From JAHBXL01 sp964409775 (GTDB lineage Bacteria; Planctomycetota; Phycisphaerae; Phycisphaerales; UBA1924), in contig CAYPEI010000001.1 of assembly GCA_964409775.1 (NCBI GenBank), positions 186,001 to 250,000 on the forward strand: a stretch of 64,000 nucleotides of DNA, given 5' to 3'. Below the pieces are notes generated by a model. It worked only from the letters and a program-made list of their open reading frames with translations, made no database searches and was not told the DNA's origin. The stretch's first letter is position 1. Each line of letters opens with the position of its first letter. Of this stretch, positions 25,024-33,523 are shown piece after piece. Position numbers and translations under genes: made by a program.

Positions 25024-25732
25024 ACAACCCCTGATTCAATGCTGCGGTGTAACGAAGTCCTATCGGAAGGGTGACACGGTCATTACGCCGCTCGAGCGGC
25101 TGGACTTGGATGTGCGTGCCGGTGAGTTTCTTGCGCTCATGGGGCCTTCTGGCAGCGGAAAGACTACGCTGCTGAACCTGATCGCCGGGATCGACTCGCC
25201 CACCGCCGGCGAACTCCGGATCGGTGGTCAGGACATCGGCAGGCTCTCGCGTGCAAGGCTGGCCGACTGGCGCAACGTCCATATCGGGTACATCTTCCAG
25301 TTGTACAACCTTGTCCCTGTGCTGACCGCCTATGAGAACGTGGAACTTCCCTTGCTCTTGCGCAAGATGGGACGTAGCGAGCGGCACCAGCGGGTGTCGG
25401 AGGCGCTGTCGGCGGTCGGGATCGCGGATCGGCATGACCATTTTCCGCGGCAACTGTCGGGCGGGCAGGAGCAGCGGGTCGCGATTGCCCGAGCGATCGT
25501 GACGGATCCGGAGATCATCGTTGCCGACGAGCCGACAGGCGATCTCGACGCCGCGTCGGCGACGGTGATCATGGACCTGCTGGGCAGACTGTGCCTCGAG
25601 CGGGGCAAGACGCTGGTGATGGTGACACACGATGCACGGTGCGCCTCGAACGCGAGCCGGGTTCTGCACCTCGAAAAGGGGCGACTCGTCGAAGCGGGGC
25701 GTCTCCCGGCCGAGGCGGAGGTATCCGCATGA
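25016..25732 (+). CDS. MacB/LolD-type ABC transporter ATPase
   Basis: 238 residues, complete nucleotide-binding domain: Walker A GPSGSGKTT, Q-loop YIFQLYNLVPVLTAYENVELP, signature LSGGQEQRVAIARA, Walker B IIVADEPTGDLD and switch His in MVTHD. The Q-loop text and the LSGGQ(E/Q)QRVAIARA form are typical of the MacB/LolD (3.A.1.122/125) group, which drives mechanotransmission rather than classic transport. It overlaps the adaptor gene upstream and the first permease downstream (ATGA), so the three are translationally coupled. Full set of catalytic motifs; should be active. Confidence 0.95.
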   Translation: MTEQPLIQCCGVTKSYRKGDTVITPLERLDLDVRAGEFLALMGPSGSGKTTLLNLIAGIDSPTAGELRIGGQDIGRLSRARLADWRNVHIGYIFQLYNLVPVLTAYENVELPLLLRKMGRSERHQRVSEALSAVGIADRHDHFPRQLSGGQEQRVAIARAIVTDPEIIVADEPTGDLDAASATVIMDLLGRLCLERGKTLVMVTHDARCASNASRVLHLEKGRLVEAGRLPAEAEVSA

Positions 25733-26883
25733 TCCCTCTGCGCATTGTGCCGACGGTGATCCGCCAGGTGCTTCGACATCGAACTCGCACGCTGCTCACC
25801 GCCGCGGGCGTTGCCGTGGCGATGTTCCTGTTCATCACGGTGCAGGCGCTCGAGGCGGGTGTGCGGCGGGCGACGCACGTGACCGCCGCGGACACGACGC
25901 TGGTGGTCTATCGCGCGAATCGATTCTGTCCGGCCACCAGCCGGCTTCCCGAACACTACCTGTCGATGATCGAGCGTGTGCCCGGTGTCTCGACCGTCAC
26001 ACCCATGAAGGTCATTGTCAATAACTGCCGTGCGAGCCTCGATGTCGTGACGTTCCGCGGCGTGCCGGAGGACCGGCTCACGCCGATGGCCGCGAACTGG
26101 AAGTTGATCGCCGGGTCGATGGATCGATGGGCTTCGAGATCCGACTCTGCGCTCGTAGGCCGGCGCCTCGCGGAGCGCCGCGGGCTTAAACCCGGCATGT
26201 CCTTCGATGCCGCGGGAATCACCGTGTCTGTCGCCGGAGTCATCGAATCCCGCGAGTCTCAGGACCAGAACGTGGCGTACGTGCACCTGCCGTTTCTTCA
26301 GCAGGCAGCATCCAAAGGAGGCGGCTTGGGTGTCGTGACGCAGTTCAACGTGCGTGTGACGGAGCCCGCTCGCCTGGAATCGGTCGCCGCGGCGATCGAC
26401 GACCTGTTCCGCACCGATCAGGAGCCGACGACGACGCGCCCCGAGAAGGCGTTCGTCGCGCAGGTCGGATCCGATGTGGTGCAAATTGTCGGGTTTGCGA
26501 AGTACCTTGGGTGGGGCTGCCTCGCATCGGTGCTGGCACTCGTGGCGAATGCCATCGTGCTCGGTGTGCAGGATCGGGTGCGAGAGCACGCCGTCCTTCA
26601 GACGCTGGGCTTTCGTGCCGGGCTCATCGCCCGGTTGATCCTCGTGGAGGGTCTGGTGCTGGGCCTCCTCGGTGGCGCAGCGGGCACGTTGTTCGCCGCG
26701 GCATTCCTCGCGTGGGGGCGGTTCAGCCTTTCCACCGAGGGTCTGAGCATCGACGTGTCGGCTGACGCCACGACGGCGGTTGCGGGGCTGGCCATTTCGG
26801 CCGGAGTCGGGATTGTCGCGGGACTTGTCCCTGCGATTCAAGCGTCCAGACGCGAGGTTGCGCAGTCGTTCCGGGCCATCTAG
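25729..26883 (+). CDS. FtsX/MacB-like ABC permease 1
   Basis: 384-residue permease of the FtsX-like topology: one membrane helix near the N-terminus (TLLTAAGVAVAMFLFITVQAL), a periplasmic domain of ~210 residues, then three helices (CLASVLALVANAIVLGV; LILVEGLVLGLLGGAAGTL; AVAGLAISAGVGIVAGLVPA) ending with PAIQASRREVAQSFRAI. The QDRVREHAVLQTLGFRAG segment between helices 2 and 3 is the coupling region typical of MacB/LolE. Starts at ATG overlapping the ATPase stop. Forms a heterodimer with permease 2 by inference, since both lie in the operon with one ATPase. Confidence 0.92.
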   Translation: MIPLRIVPTVIRQVLRHRTRTLLTAAGVAVAMFLFITVQALEAGVRRATHVTAADTTLVVYRANRFCPATSRLPEHYLSMIERVPGVSTVTPMKVIVNNCRASLDVVTFRGVPEDRLTPMAANWKLIAGSMDRWASRSDSALVGRRLAERRGLKPGMSFDAAGITVSVAGVIESRESQDQNVAYVHLPFLQQAASKGGGLGVVTQFNVRVTEPARLESVAAAIDDLFRTDQEPTTTRPEKAFVAQVGSDVVQIVGFAKYLGWGCLASVLALVANAIVLGVQDRVREHAVLQTLGFRAGLIARLILVEGLVLGLLGGAAGTLFAAAFLAWGRFSLSTEGLSIDVSADATTAVAGLAISAGVGIVAGLVPAIQASRREVAQSFRAI

Positions 26884-26895
26884 CGAGGAGGCGGT

Positions 26896-28062
26896 GTGCG
26901 GTTGCTCCCGTTCGACTATGCAGTGCGGAATCTCGGCCGATCGCCGATGCGTCTGGCGATGTCCGTGTCCGGCAGCGCGCTCGTCGTGCTGCTCGTCATT
27001 ACGGCAGCGGGGTTTGTGCGCGGGTTGGATGTTGCGTTGAGAACCGCGGGCGACGCGGCCAATGTGCTCGTGTTGGGCGCCGGAAGCGAAGAGAGTGTCG
27101 AGCGGTCGGAGATCAGCGCGGCAACTGCCGCGTTGATCGACGCCTCGGTTCCCGGGATCCGCCGAAGGGCGGGAGTCGCCTATGTCTCACCGGAGGTACA
27201 CGTGATGTTGCCGGTTCGGGCCGAGAACCGCGGCGGCGGGCAGGCGGTCTTCCGCGGCGTGACTCCCGCCGCGACCCTGGTCCACCGCGAAGTGGCCATC
27301 CTCGACGGTCGTTTGCCTCGCGGCGGTGCAGATGAGGTCATGCTCGGCTCGATGGCGGCAACGACCATCGGCATCGCGTCGAGTGACGCCGCGGTCGGCG
27401 GTACATTGGATGTTGATGGCCGCGCGTTGAAGATCGTCGGACGCTTCGCAGCGCCGGGGTCCGTCCTCGACAGCGAGGTGTGGATGCCGCTGGCGGACTT
27501 GATGACCCTGACGCGGAGAGAGACGATCTCGTGTGTCGTGCTGACGGTGGAGCCGGGCGAAGCCGAGTTCGAAGACATCGCGGCGTTCGCGCTCATGCGC
27601 CCCGACCTGGAACTGACGGCGATCCCCGAGCAGGAGTACTACGGCCGGATCGCGGTGTTCTTTGGACCGGTCCGAGCCGTCGCCTGGCTGACCGCGGCCC
27701 TGATCGGCCTGGGCGGCCTGTTCGGCGGATTGAACACGATGTATGCGGCGTTCAACTCGCGCGTACGCGAACTCGGCACGTTGCAGGCGATCGGGTATCA
27801 GCGGGGGGCGATCATCCTGTCACTGGTGCAGGAGTCGAGCCTGGCCACGGCGGCCGGAGCACTCATCGCGTGCGCAGCAGGCATGCTGCTTCTGGATGGG
27901 ATGGGTGTGCGATTCTCCGCCGGAGCCTTCGCCCTCCTGTTGGACGCCCCGGTGCTTCTGGTGGGCCTGGGGGCAGGGGTCGCGCTCGGGCTCACCGGCT
28001 CCCTGCCGCCGGCGTGGCGATGCCTGCGAATGCCGATTCCGAGTGCCTTGAAGGCGGTCTGA
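26896..28062 (+). CDS. FtsX/MacB-like ABC permease 2
   Basis: 388-residue second permease with the same four-helix plan: N-terminal helix AMSVSGSALVVLLVITAAGF, periplasmic domain to about residue 255, then helices around WLTAALIGLGGLFGGLNTMY, ATAAGALIACAAGMLLL and VLLVGLGAGVALGLTGSLPP, ending with MPIPSALKAV. The coupling stretch FNSRVRELGTLQAIGYQRG is well conserved for the family. GTG start with GAGGAGG just upstream. Encoded 12 bases after permease 1. Sequence is clearly diverged from permease 1, consistent with a heterodimeric exporter. Confidence 0.92.
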   Translation: MRLLPFDYAVRNLGRSPMRLAMSVSGSALVVLLVITAAGFVRGLDVALRTAGDAANVLVLGAGSEESVERSEISAATAALIDASVPGIRRRAGVAYVSPEVHVMLPVRAENRGGGQAVFRGVTPAATLVHREVAILDGRLPRGGADEVMLGSMAATTIGIASSDAAVGGTLDVDGRALKIVGRFAAPGSVLDSEVWMPLADLMTLTRRETISCVVLTVEPGEAEFEDIAAFALMRPDLELTAIPEQEYYGRIAVFFGPVRAVAWLTAALIGLGGLFGGLNTMYAAFNSRVRELGTLQAIGYQRGAIILSLVQESSLATAAGALIACAAGMLLLDGMGVRFSAGAFALLLDAPVLLVGLGAGVALGLTGSLPPAWRCLRMPIPSALKAV

Positions 28063-28117
28063 AACGAGCCGCCGGACTCAACTTCCCGATGTTCACGGCT
28101 CAATAGGAGGTGTGCAG

Positions 28118-29053
28118 ATGAAGATGAACTGGCCTGTAATCAAGTGTCTCGCCCCGTTCATGGCTGTTCTTGCGATGACCGTCGCAGTGCCGCCTTGCAC
28201 TGCCACGGCCCAGGAAATCCCCGAGTCGCACCGGCTCAAGGCTCTCCCCGCAGATGCGAGGGAGTTGAAGCCGACTCTCCGGAGCGGAAAGCCCGGTGAC
28301 TCCATCATCGTTCGAGGACGCATCGGGACCGGAGATGCCACGTTCGCAAATGACCGTGCGGAGTTCGTGCTGTTGGATGACGCCGCGGTCGCCGCGGAAG
28401 CAGCCAAGCAGGAAGGCGGCCAGCGCAACCCCACGCTTGTGCCGGAGAACCGTGCTGTCGTCCGACTGGTCGACTCCAAGGGAACGACAATCGGGTACTC
28501 GCTCAAGGGCCGGTCAGGTTTGAAGGACGGTGCGGAGGTCTTCATCGCGGGGAAACTGGTTTCGGCCGCGGCGGGAGATGAGCCCGCGATAATCCACGCC
28601 ACCGGCCTGTTCGTGCCCCGCGTCGGCATGCCCGCGGGAATACTGCTGGAACCTGCCCCGGCGGATGCGAAGGACGTTGTGGAGGCAAAGAAGGATCTGA
28701 AAAAGGGAGACCGCGTGACGCTGAAAGGGCGGATCGGCGGAAGCAAGCAGCCCTTCATCAAGGAACGGGCCGTATTCACCATCGTCGGACGCGGCCTGAA
28801 GGCGTGCAACGAAATGCCGGGGGACAAGTGCGCCATGCCATGGGATTACTGCTGCGATCCACGAGAGGAGATCCTGAAGCACTCCGCCACGATCCAGGTG
28901 GTGGACAACTCTGGCGCGCCGCTTCGAACCGACATCAGGGGCCGGTGGGGCATCAAGGAACTGAGCGAGGTGATTGTCGTCGGTACGGTTGCCGAGGTGC
29001 GTGGCAATGCCCTGATCGTCAACGCGGAGAAACTCCACGTTGTTCAACCGTGA
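28118..29053 (+). CDS. Exported duplicated-domain protein of the exporter operon
   Basis: 311 residues with signal peptide ending near CTATAQ. The mature protein contains two repeats: GDSIIVRGRIGTGDATFANDRAEFVLLD and GDRVTLKGRIGGSKQPFIKERAVFTIVG can be aligned as 'GD.....GRIG.....F...RA.F...', each followed by a strand-rich half, resembling two OB-like beta barrels. The second repeat carries a Cys-rich insert (ACNEMPGDKCAM, PWDYCCDP). Such exported proteins are, to my recollection, widespread in planctomycetes without known function. A TAGGAGG site seven bases before the ATG is strong. Location 55 bases after permease 2 suggests a substrate-binding or accessory role. Confidence 0.75.
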   Translation: MKMNWPVIKCLAPFMAVLAMTVAVPPCTATAQEIPESHRLKALPADARELKPTLRSGKPGDSIIVRGRIGTGDATFANDRAEFVLLDDAAVAAEAAKQEGGQRNPTLVPENRAVVRLVDSKGTTIGYSLKGRSGLKDGAEVFIAGKLVSAAAGDEPAIIHATGLFVPRVGMPAGILLEPAPADAKDVVEAKKDLKKGDRVTLKGRIGGSKQPFIKERAVFTIVGRGLKACNEMPGDKCAMPWDYCCDPREEILKHSATIQVVDNSGAPLRTDIRGRWGIKELSEVIVVGTVAEVRGNALIVNAEKLHVVQP

Positions 29054-29056
29054 AGT

Positions 29057-29995
29057 TCATGCGTCGGCGGGCTCATCGCTCCCATCGTCCGGTCCCCCCG
29101 CCTCGGCGATCTGCCGCTCGTAACGGTCTCGGTTGAAGCGGTGGTCCATGAGCAGATGGACCCTCGCGGCCTTTTCGGGCCCGGCGAGTTCCATGATGCG
29201 TTTTCGTGCCGCGGCGAGGTTCGTGCGCCGGGAAATGTGGACCAGCACCAGGTGCTCGCACTCCAGGACGCGGAGCCACTCGGCGATCGCCTCGGCGTGC
29301 ATGTGCATGCCAACCTTTGCGCGCTCGACATGGTCGGACTCGGTGAAGGTGCACTCGCAAATCACGATCTGGGCCTTGCGGACATCCTCGCGAACAAGGT
29401 GCGGTCCGGGAGCGGTGTCGCCCATGTAGGCGACGAGGGGGATCTGAAGTTGACGGGTGATCTCCTGGCCGCGGTCTTTGAGTTCGCGGAGTTTCTCCTG
29501 CGGCATGCCCAGGAGTTCTTCCCGGAGTTTGCTCCGTTTCTCGACGGCGACAAAGCCCAGCGATGGAACCGTGTGCTCGGTCTCGACCGCGCGGAGCACG
29601 ATGTTGGCCTTGAGCGGGATCTCGTCGTTGTTCTTGAGGGCGGTCAGTTTGTACGGTGTGTTCTGCCGCTCCAGTTCGACGTAGCCGGCCATCATGCGCT
29701 CGATCGCGGGAGCAACGCGAGCATCGCAGACGATGTGGCCCTCGCCCATGCCCTGGAAATACCGTTGCGAGCAGTAGTACGCCAGGCCGCCAACGTGGTC
29801 CATGTGTCCGTGGGAGATGCAGACCATCTTGCAGGCCAGCATCGCGCGGGGGCACCAGCCCATGTCGAAGCACACATCCAGTTCCGGCACGGAAACCACG
29901 GTGGCTTCTCCGGCGACGGAAGAGCCCTGAACGCGGTACGGCGGAAGGTAGAGGAAACCGAGCGAGCCCTCGCGGGGCGGTGGCTTAGGGAGCAT
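29057..29995 (-). CDS. Ribonuclease Z-like metallo-beta-lactamase-fold hydrolase
   Basis: 312 residues. The zinc motif SHGHMDHVGG, a central ECTFTESDH with metal-ligand acids, GDTAPGP after a strand and LVHISRRT near the end are laid out as in tRNase Z (RNase Z), which trims tRNA 3' ends; the overall length also fits the short form. The N-terminal part (LPPYRVQGSSVAGEATVVSVPELDVCFDMG) lacks the usual early LGT..A.P start of RNase Z, so a related hydrolase with another substrate is possible. GGAAGG seven bases before the ATG supports the start. It converges on the exporter operon with only three bases between stops. Confidence 0.78.
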   Translation of the reverse strand: MLPKPPPREGSLGFLYLPPYRVQGSSVAGEATVVSVPELDVCFDMGWCPRAMLACKMVCISHGHMDHVGGLAYYCSQRYFQGMGEGHIVCDARVAPAIERMMAGYVELERQNTPYKLTALKNNDEIPLKANIVLRAVETEHTVPSLGFVAVEKRSKLREELLGMPQEKLRELKDRGQEITRQLQIPLVAYMGDTAPGPHLVREDVRKAQIVICECTFTESDHVERAKVGMHMHAEAIAEWLRVLECEHLVLVHISRRTNLAAARKRIMELAGPEKAARVHLLMDHRFNRDRYERQIAEAGGPDDGSDEPADA

Positions 29996-30147
29996 CGAGA
30001 AGCCTTCCGAAAACGCCCGGGCTTTCGTCCGGGGGGAGGGAGGTGGAGTGGGAACTCCGGAGGATAGCGCGGCCGCCCGGTTGCGGTCTCCGGACACGGC
30101 CTGCCCGGTATCCGCACCGGAAAGCGCCGAACAAGTACACTCGTGGC

Positions 30148-31203
30148 ATGGCGAAACGACCAGCAAAGCGAGGTATCGGTAGTGCAAGAGCAGCGGGGAA
30201 CCCGCGGACGGCCCGGCAGACCGCGCTGCCCGATTCGCGGGTGACGCCGCGCTTTGCCGGGCTGGTGACGTTCGGCCGGTATCCGCGCCTCGAGGATGTG
30301 GCCATCGACAGCCGGCCGGCGGACTGGCTGGTGTATGGCGTGCCGTTCGACTCTGGAGTGACGTATCGACCCGGCGCGCGATTCGGGCCACGCTCCATCC
30401 GCGATGAGTCACAATACCTCAAGCGATACTCCGTGGCCCATGGAGTGGACGTGTGCGGCGTGCTGAGCCTTGCGGATGCGGGGGATTCGCCGGTGCAGCC
30501 GTATCAATGCGAGGAGTCGATGCTGCTGCAGGTGGAGTTTGCGCGCCGCCTCGATGGCGACCAGAGCCGCGCGAAACTGCTCGCGCTCGGCGGGGACCAT
30601 TCCATCGCGTACGGCAACATCCGTGCGACGTGGGAGCGGCAGGGAGGAAGCGCGGGCGTCCGAGCCGGCCCCAACGGTCTGGCGCTTCTGCATTTCGACA
30701 GTCACCTCGACACTGTCAACTCGGTGTGGGGCGAGAAGTGGGGGCACGCCTCCCCGTTCCGACGCGCAATCGAGGACGGATTGGTTGATCCGAGGCGGAT
30801 GCTCTCGATCGGGATCAAGGGACCGCTGAACTCCGGCGCCGATCTGGAGTTTGCACGCGATCACGGTGTGACGGTATTGACGTATGACGATGTGCAGAAG
30901 CGGGGCGCCGGGCCGATCGAGAAGTTCGTCAGGAAACTCGGCGCGGACCCGGCGTACATTACGTTTGACATTGATGTCGTTGACCCGGCGTTCGCGCCGG
31001 GGACGGGAACGCCGAGCGTGGGAGGCTTCACCTCCGCGGAGGCGTTGGACCTTGTCCGCGCCTGCGCCGGTGCAAACGTCGTCGGTGCCGATGTCGTCGA
31101 AGTGCTCCCGGATCGCGATGTCTCGGGAATCACCGCCTTGCTGGCGGCGAATGTCGCGTTCGAGGTGCTGAGTTTGGATGCGGTACGGGGCGGGCCTTCC
31201 TGA
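30148..31203 (+). CDS. speB: Agmatinase / ureohydrolase
   Basis: 351-residue Mn2+-dependent ureohydrolase, probably agmatinase (agmatine to putrescine and urea). Metal ligands are intact: GGDHS (His151), HFDSHLDT (Asp184, His186, Asp188) and FDIDVVDP (Asp274, Asp276). GTGTPSVGG and the final ADVVEVLPDRD also fit. The canonical DAHxD is DSHLD here, a tolerated change. YGVPFDSGVTYRPGARFGPRSIR near the N-terminus is typical of agmatinases rather than arginases. A basic ~30-residue N-terminal extension precedes the conserved fold. No speA or other polyamine gene is nearby, so arginase or guanidinobutyrase activity cannot be excluded. Confidence 0.9.
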   Translation: MAKRPAKRGIGSARAAGNPRTARQTALPDSRVTPRFAGLVTFGRYPRLEDVAIDSRPADWLVYGVPFDSGVTYRPGARFGPRSIRDESQYLKRYSVAHGVDVCGVLSLADAGDSPVQPYQCEESMLLQVEFARRLDGDQSRAKLLALGGDHSIAYGNIRATWERQGGSAGVRAGPNGLALLHFDSHLDTVNSVWGEKWGHASPFRRAIEDGLVDPRRMLSIGIKGPLNSGADLEFARDHGVTVLTYDDVQKRGAGPIEKFVRKLGADPAYITFDIDVVDPAFAPGTGTPSVGGFTSAEALDLVRACAGANVVGADVVEVLPDRDVSGITALLAANVAFEVLSLDAVRGGPS

Positions 31204-31251
31204 TCGACCGACGCCCGGCCGCATCGACTTCGAACGCATCACCGAGTCCCG

Positions 31252-31851
31252 CTACCCGCGGCGTAAGGCCAACAGGAGTTCGATCTTTCCCGTGTGCTGA
31301 CTGAGTTTCTGGGCGATCTGGACGGGCAGCAGGCCGGAGTCGGCCAGTTTGTAGACATCGTTGGCCAGCGGGTCGATGTCGGCCAGAATCGCCGCGGCAG
31401 ACTTTGGCGTCTGAGCGGTCAGCGAGGCCGCGTACGGATCTCGATGCTGCCCGTTTCCTATGTGCTTGACCTCGGCGAGGCCGGGGGCGGAATCCTGCAA
31501 AGCGTGGACGGTCGCGGCGGTTAGCCGCTCAAGGCGTCCCAGCCGCTCGTCGGCATCCGCGATCAATCTTTCGAGCCGATCGGCGCGGGCATCGAGTTCG
31601 TCCGCCAGGCGCTTCCCAAGTTCGTCCAGTTCGCGGGCGAGTTGAGGCGTCGGTCCGGGCGGGGTCGCTGCAGGTTGGGGCGCGGACTTGGGCATGGGCC
31701 GCGCTGAGGAACGGGTGGCGCGGAAGTGCAGCAGAACCATCGCCAGCAGTCCCGACCCGAGGACGACCATGACTCCCGATGCCCAGAGCGGGAGGCCGCC
31801 AGTGAGGGCACCTGGCTGAGCGGCCGCGAGGAGTAGGGGTAGCATGAACAT
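31252..31851 (-). CDS. Membrane-anchored coiled-coil protein with C-terminal HTH-like motif
   Basis: 199 residues: a membrane helix near the N-terminus (WASGVMVVLGSGLLAMVLLHF), a Pro-rich linker, a heptad-like coiled coil at about 75-120 (ELDELGKRLADELDARADRL and onward), and a C-terminal helix-turn-helix-like segment DVYKLADSGLLPVQIAQKLS followed by GKIELLLALRRG. The last part resembles the DUF2802-type ending in which 'LA..G.....IA..L....GEVELLL' recurs. Function unknown; the topology suggests a cytoplasmic DNA- or protein-binding tail tethered to the membrane. Two ATGs at 31851 and 31845 are possible starts and neither has a clear ribosome site. Confidence 0.8.
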   Translation of the reverse strand: MFMLPLLLAAAQPGALTGGLPLWASGVMVVLGSGLLAMVLLHFRATRSSARPMPKSAPQPAATPPGPTPQLARELDELGKRLADELDARADRLERLIADADERLGRLERLTAATVHALQDSAPGLAEVKHIGNGQHRDPYAASLTAQTPKSAAAILADIDPLANDVYKLADSGLLPVQIAQKLSQHTGKIELLLALRRG

Positions 31852-31899
31852 GGGTAAATCGTATTTGTTAGGGCAAGAGTCTATCGGCTTGGACGGGCA

Positions 31900-33087
31900 A
31901 TGCGGATCAAACGGGCGAGTCAGCCGTTGACAACGGGGCGGAAACCGCTCCTGAGCGCCCCACCTCCTTGGGTCCGGGCTGTTCGTCGCGACCCCGCGGC
32001 CAGGCGAGTCATCACGGCTTGGAGGCGTCTCACCACCGCCGATCGGTCAAGACGGGCGGGGCCGGGCCGTGACACGCTCGTGGCCTGCTCGGGGGGAGCG
32101 GATTCGAGCGCACTGGTCCTTGCGCTCGCGGCGGCGGTGTTTGGAGCGAAGGGCGAGCCGGCGCGCATCGTCGTGGCGCACGTGATGCACGATTTGCGAT
32201 CGCCGCAAGAGGCAGGGGCGGATCGAGATTCGACGCGGCGGCTGGCGGAACTCGTTGGGGCGAAGTTCGTGGAGGCGGGCGTGCGGGTCAAGGCAAAGGG
32301 GGGAAACCTCGAGGCGGCGGCACGAAAGGCGAGGTACGCGGCGCTCGTGAAACTCGCGAAGAGGGAAGGGCTGCCGTTCATCGCGACTGCACACCACGCG
32401 GATGACCAACTGGAGACGATGCTCATGGCCTTGATGCGGGGAGCGGGGCCGCGGGGACTGGCGGGCGTAGCGGTGAGCAAGCACATGGAGGGTCGGTGGG
32501 TGCCACGCACACTGTGCGGGGTGCGGATCGTGAGGCCGATGATCGAGGCGGGCGTCGAGAGAGCGGACACCGAACGGATCTGCCGCGTTGCGGGGTGGAA
32601 ATGGGCGGTCGATGCCACGAACGCGGACGAGACTCGGCTCCGTGCCGCGGTTCGCCGGCGCATCGTGCCGGTGATCAAGTCTCTACGGCCGGATGCAACG
32701 CAGCGGGCGTGCGTAACGGCCGCGATCATGGCCGATGCCGAGTTGATGATCTCCGCGCGTGCGGAGTCGCTGATGGCGATGCTCGAGACCGATGAAGGCG
32801 GCGTGCTGGTTTGGGAACGTGACCGCCTGCGTCGCGAGCCAAAGGCCGCGTTGGGAGCGTTGATCGGGCTCGCCGCGTCGGACCTGGGAAGCCGCAAAGC
32901 CGGCCGAAAAGAGCAACTGCCCGGCGCACGGACTCCGCGTCCGGATGCCCTTTCGTACCATGCGGTGATGCCCGCGATCCGCGCGATCCGGGACGATTCA
33001 ACGGAACCGCGTCGGTTCGAAGTTGGCGGTATCCGCATCGAGGTGCTTGCACAGGCGGTGAGCATCTCGGCAAGGAGAGGTCGATGA
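31900..33087 (+). CDS. tilS: tRNA(Ile)-lysidine synthase
   Basis: Essential enzyme that changes C34 of the tRNA-Ile(CAU) anticodon to lysidine so that it reads AUA, using ATP and lysine. The N-type ATP-pyrophosphatase motif SGGADSSAL is at residues 64-72, followed by AHVMHDLRSPQEAGADRD and ATAHHADDQLETMLMALMRGAGPRGLAG, a diagnostic block. DATNADETRLRAAVRRRIVP fits the tRNA-contacting segment. 395 residues, with a ~30-residue basic N-terminal leader. The last bases overlap the following 124-residue gene as ATGA, so the two are coupled. Confidence 0.93.
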   Translation: MRIKRASQPLTTGRKPLLSAPPPWVRAVRRDPAARRVITAWRRLTTADRSRRAGPGRDTLVACSGGADSSALVLALAAAVFGAKGEPARIVVAHVMHDLRSPQEAGADRDSTRRLAELVGAKFVEAGVRVKAKGGNLEAAARKARYAALVKLAKREGLPFIATAHHADDQLETMLMALMRGAGPRGLAGVAVSKHMEGRWVPRTLCGVRIVRPMIEAGVERADTERICRVAGWKWAVDATNADETRLRAAVRRRIVPVIKSLRPDATQRACVTAAIMADAELMISARAESLMAMLETDEGGVLVWERDRLRREPKAALGALIGLAASDLGSRKAGRKEQLPGARTPRPDALSYHAVMPAIRAIRDDSTEPRRFEVGGIRIEVLAQAVSISARRGR

Positions 33088-33458
33088 GTGCGAGCGGAGC
33101 GAAGAAGATCGTGCTGGTCGGGCATTGCGACCCGGATTCGTTCATGCTCAGGAGCGTGATCGAGAAGGCGATCCCGGGAGCGACGGTTGTGCGAGCCAAC
33201 AGCGATGCGGCACTCAAGAAGGAGGCTGCAGGTGCCGCGCTGCTGCTGATCAACCGCGTGCTCGATGGCGAGTTCGCGGATGATGCAGGGTTCAGCGTGG
33301 TGCGGACATACGCCGGCGGGCCGACCCGCGCCATGCTCATCAGCAACTTCCCTGAGGCCCTTGCCGAAGCCGAGGCGCTGGGCGCTGTGCCGGGGTTCGG
33401 GAAGCGGACCGCGGGCTCGGAGGAGGCTGCGAACAGGTTGAGGAAGGCGGTGAGTTGA
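33084..33458 (+). CDS. Receiver-like small protein coupled to tilS
   Basis: 124 residues, MSASGAKKIVLVGHCDPDSF onward. A strand KIVLVGHCDPDSFML, helix, strand TVVRANSDAAL, then GAALLLINRVLDGEF resemble the first half of a CheY-like domain; the acceptor Asp position in ALLLINRVL appears to be Asn. The second half (RTYAGGPTRAMLISNFPEALAEAEALG) keeps an alpha/beta rhythm and ends in AVPGFGKRTAGSEEA. I do not recognise a named family. AAGGAGAGG precedes the ATG, and start and tilS stop overlap by four bases. Confidence 0.75.
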   Translation: MSASGAKKIVLVGHCDPDSFMLRSVIEKAIPGATVVRANSDAALKKEAAGAALLLINRVLDGEFADDAGFSVVRTYAGGPTRAMLISNFPEALAEAEALGAVPGFGKRTAGSEEAANRLRKAVS

Positions 33459-33523
33459 GCGGGCAAATCGCCTGACCACATGACGGACTGTCGGGGGTTG
33501 CGCATCTCATCTACTCTTGGGCC

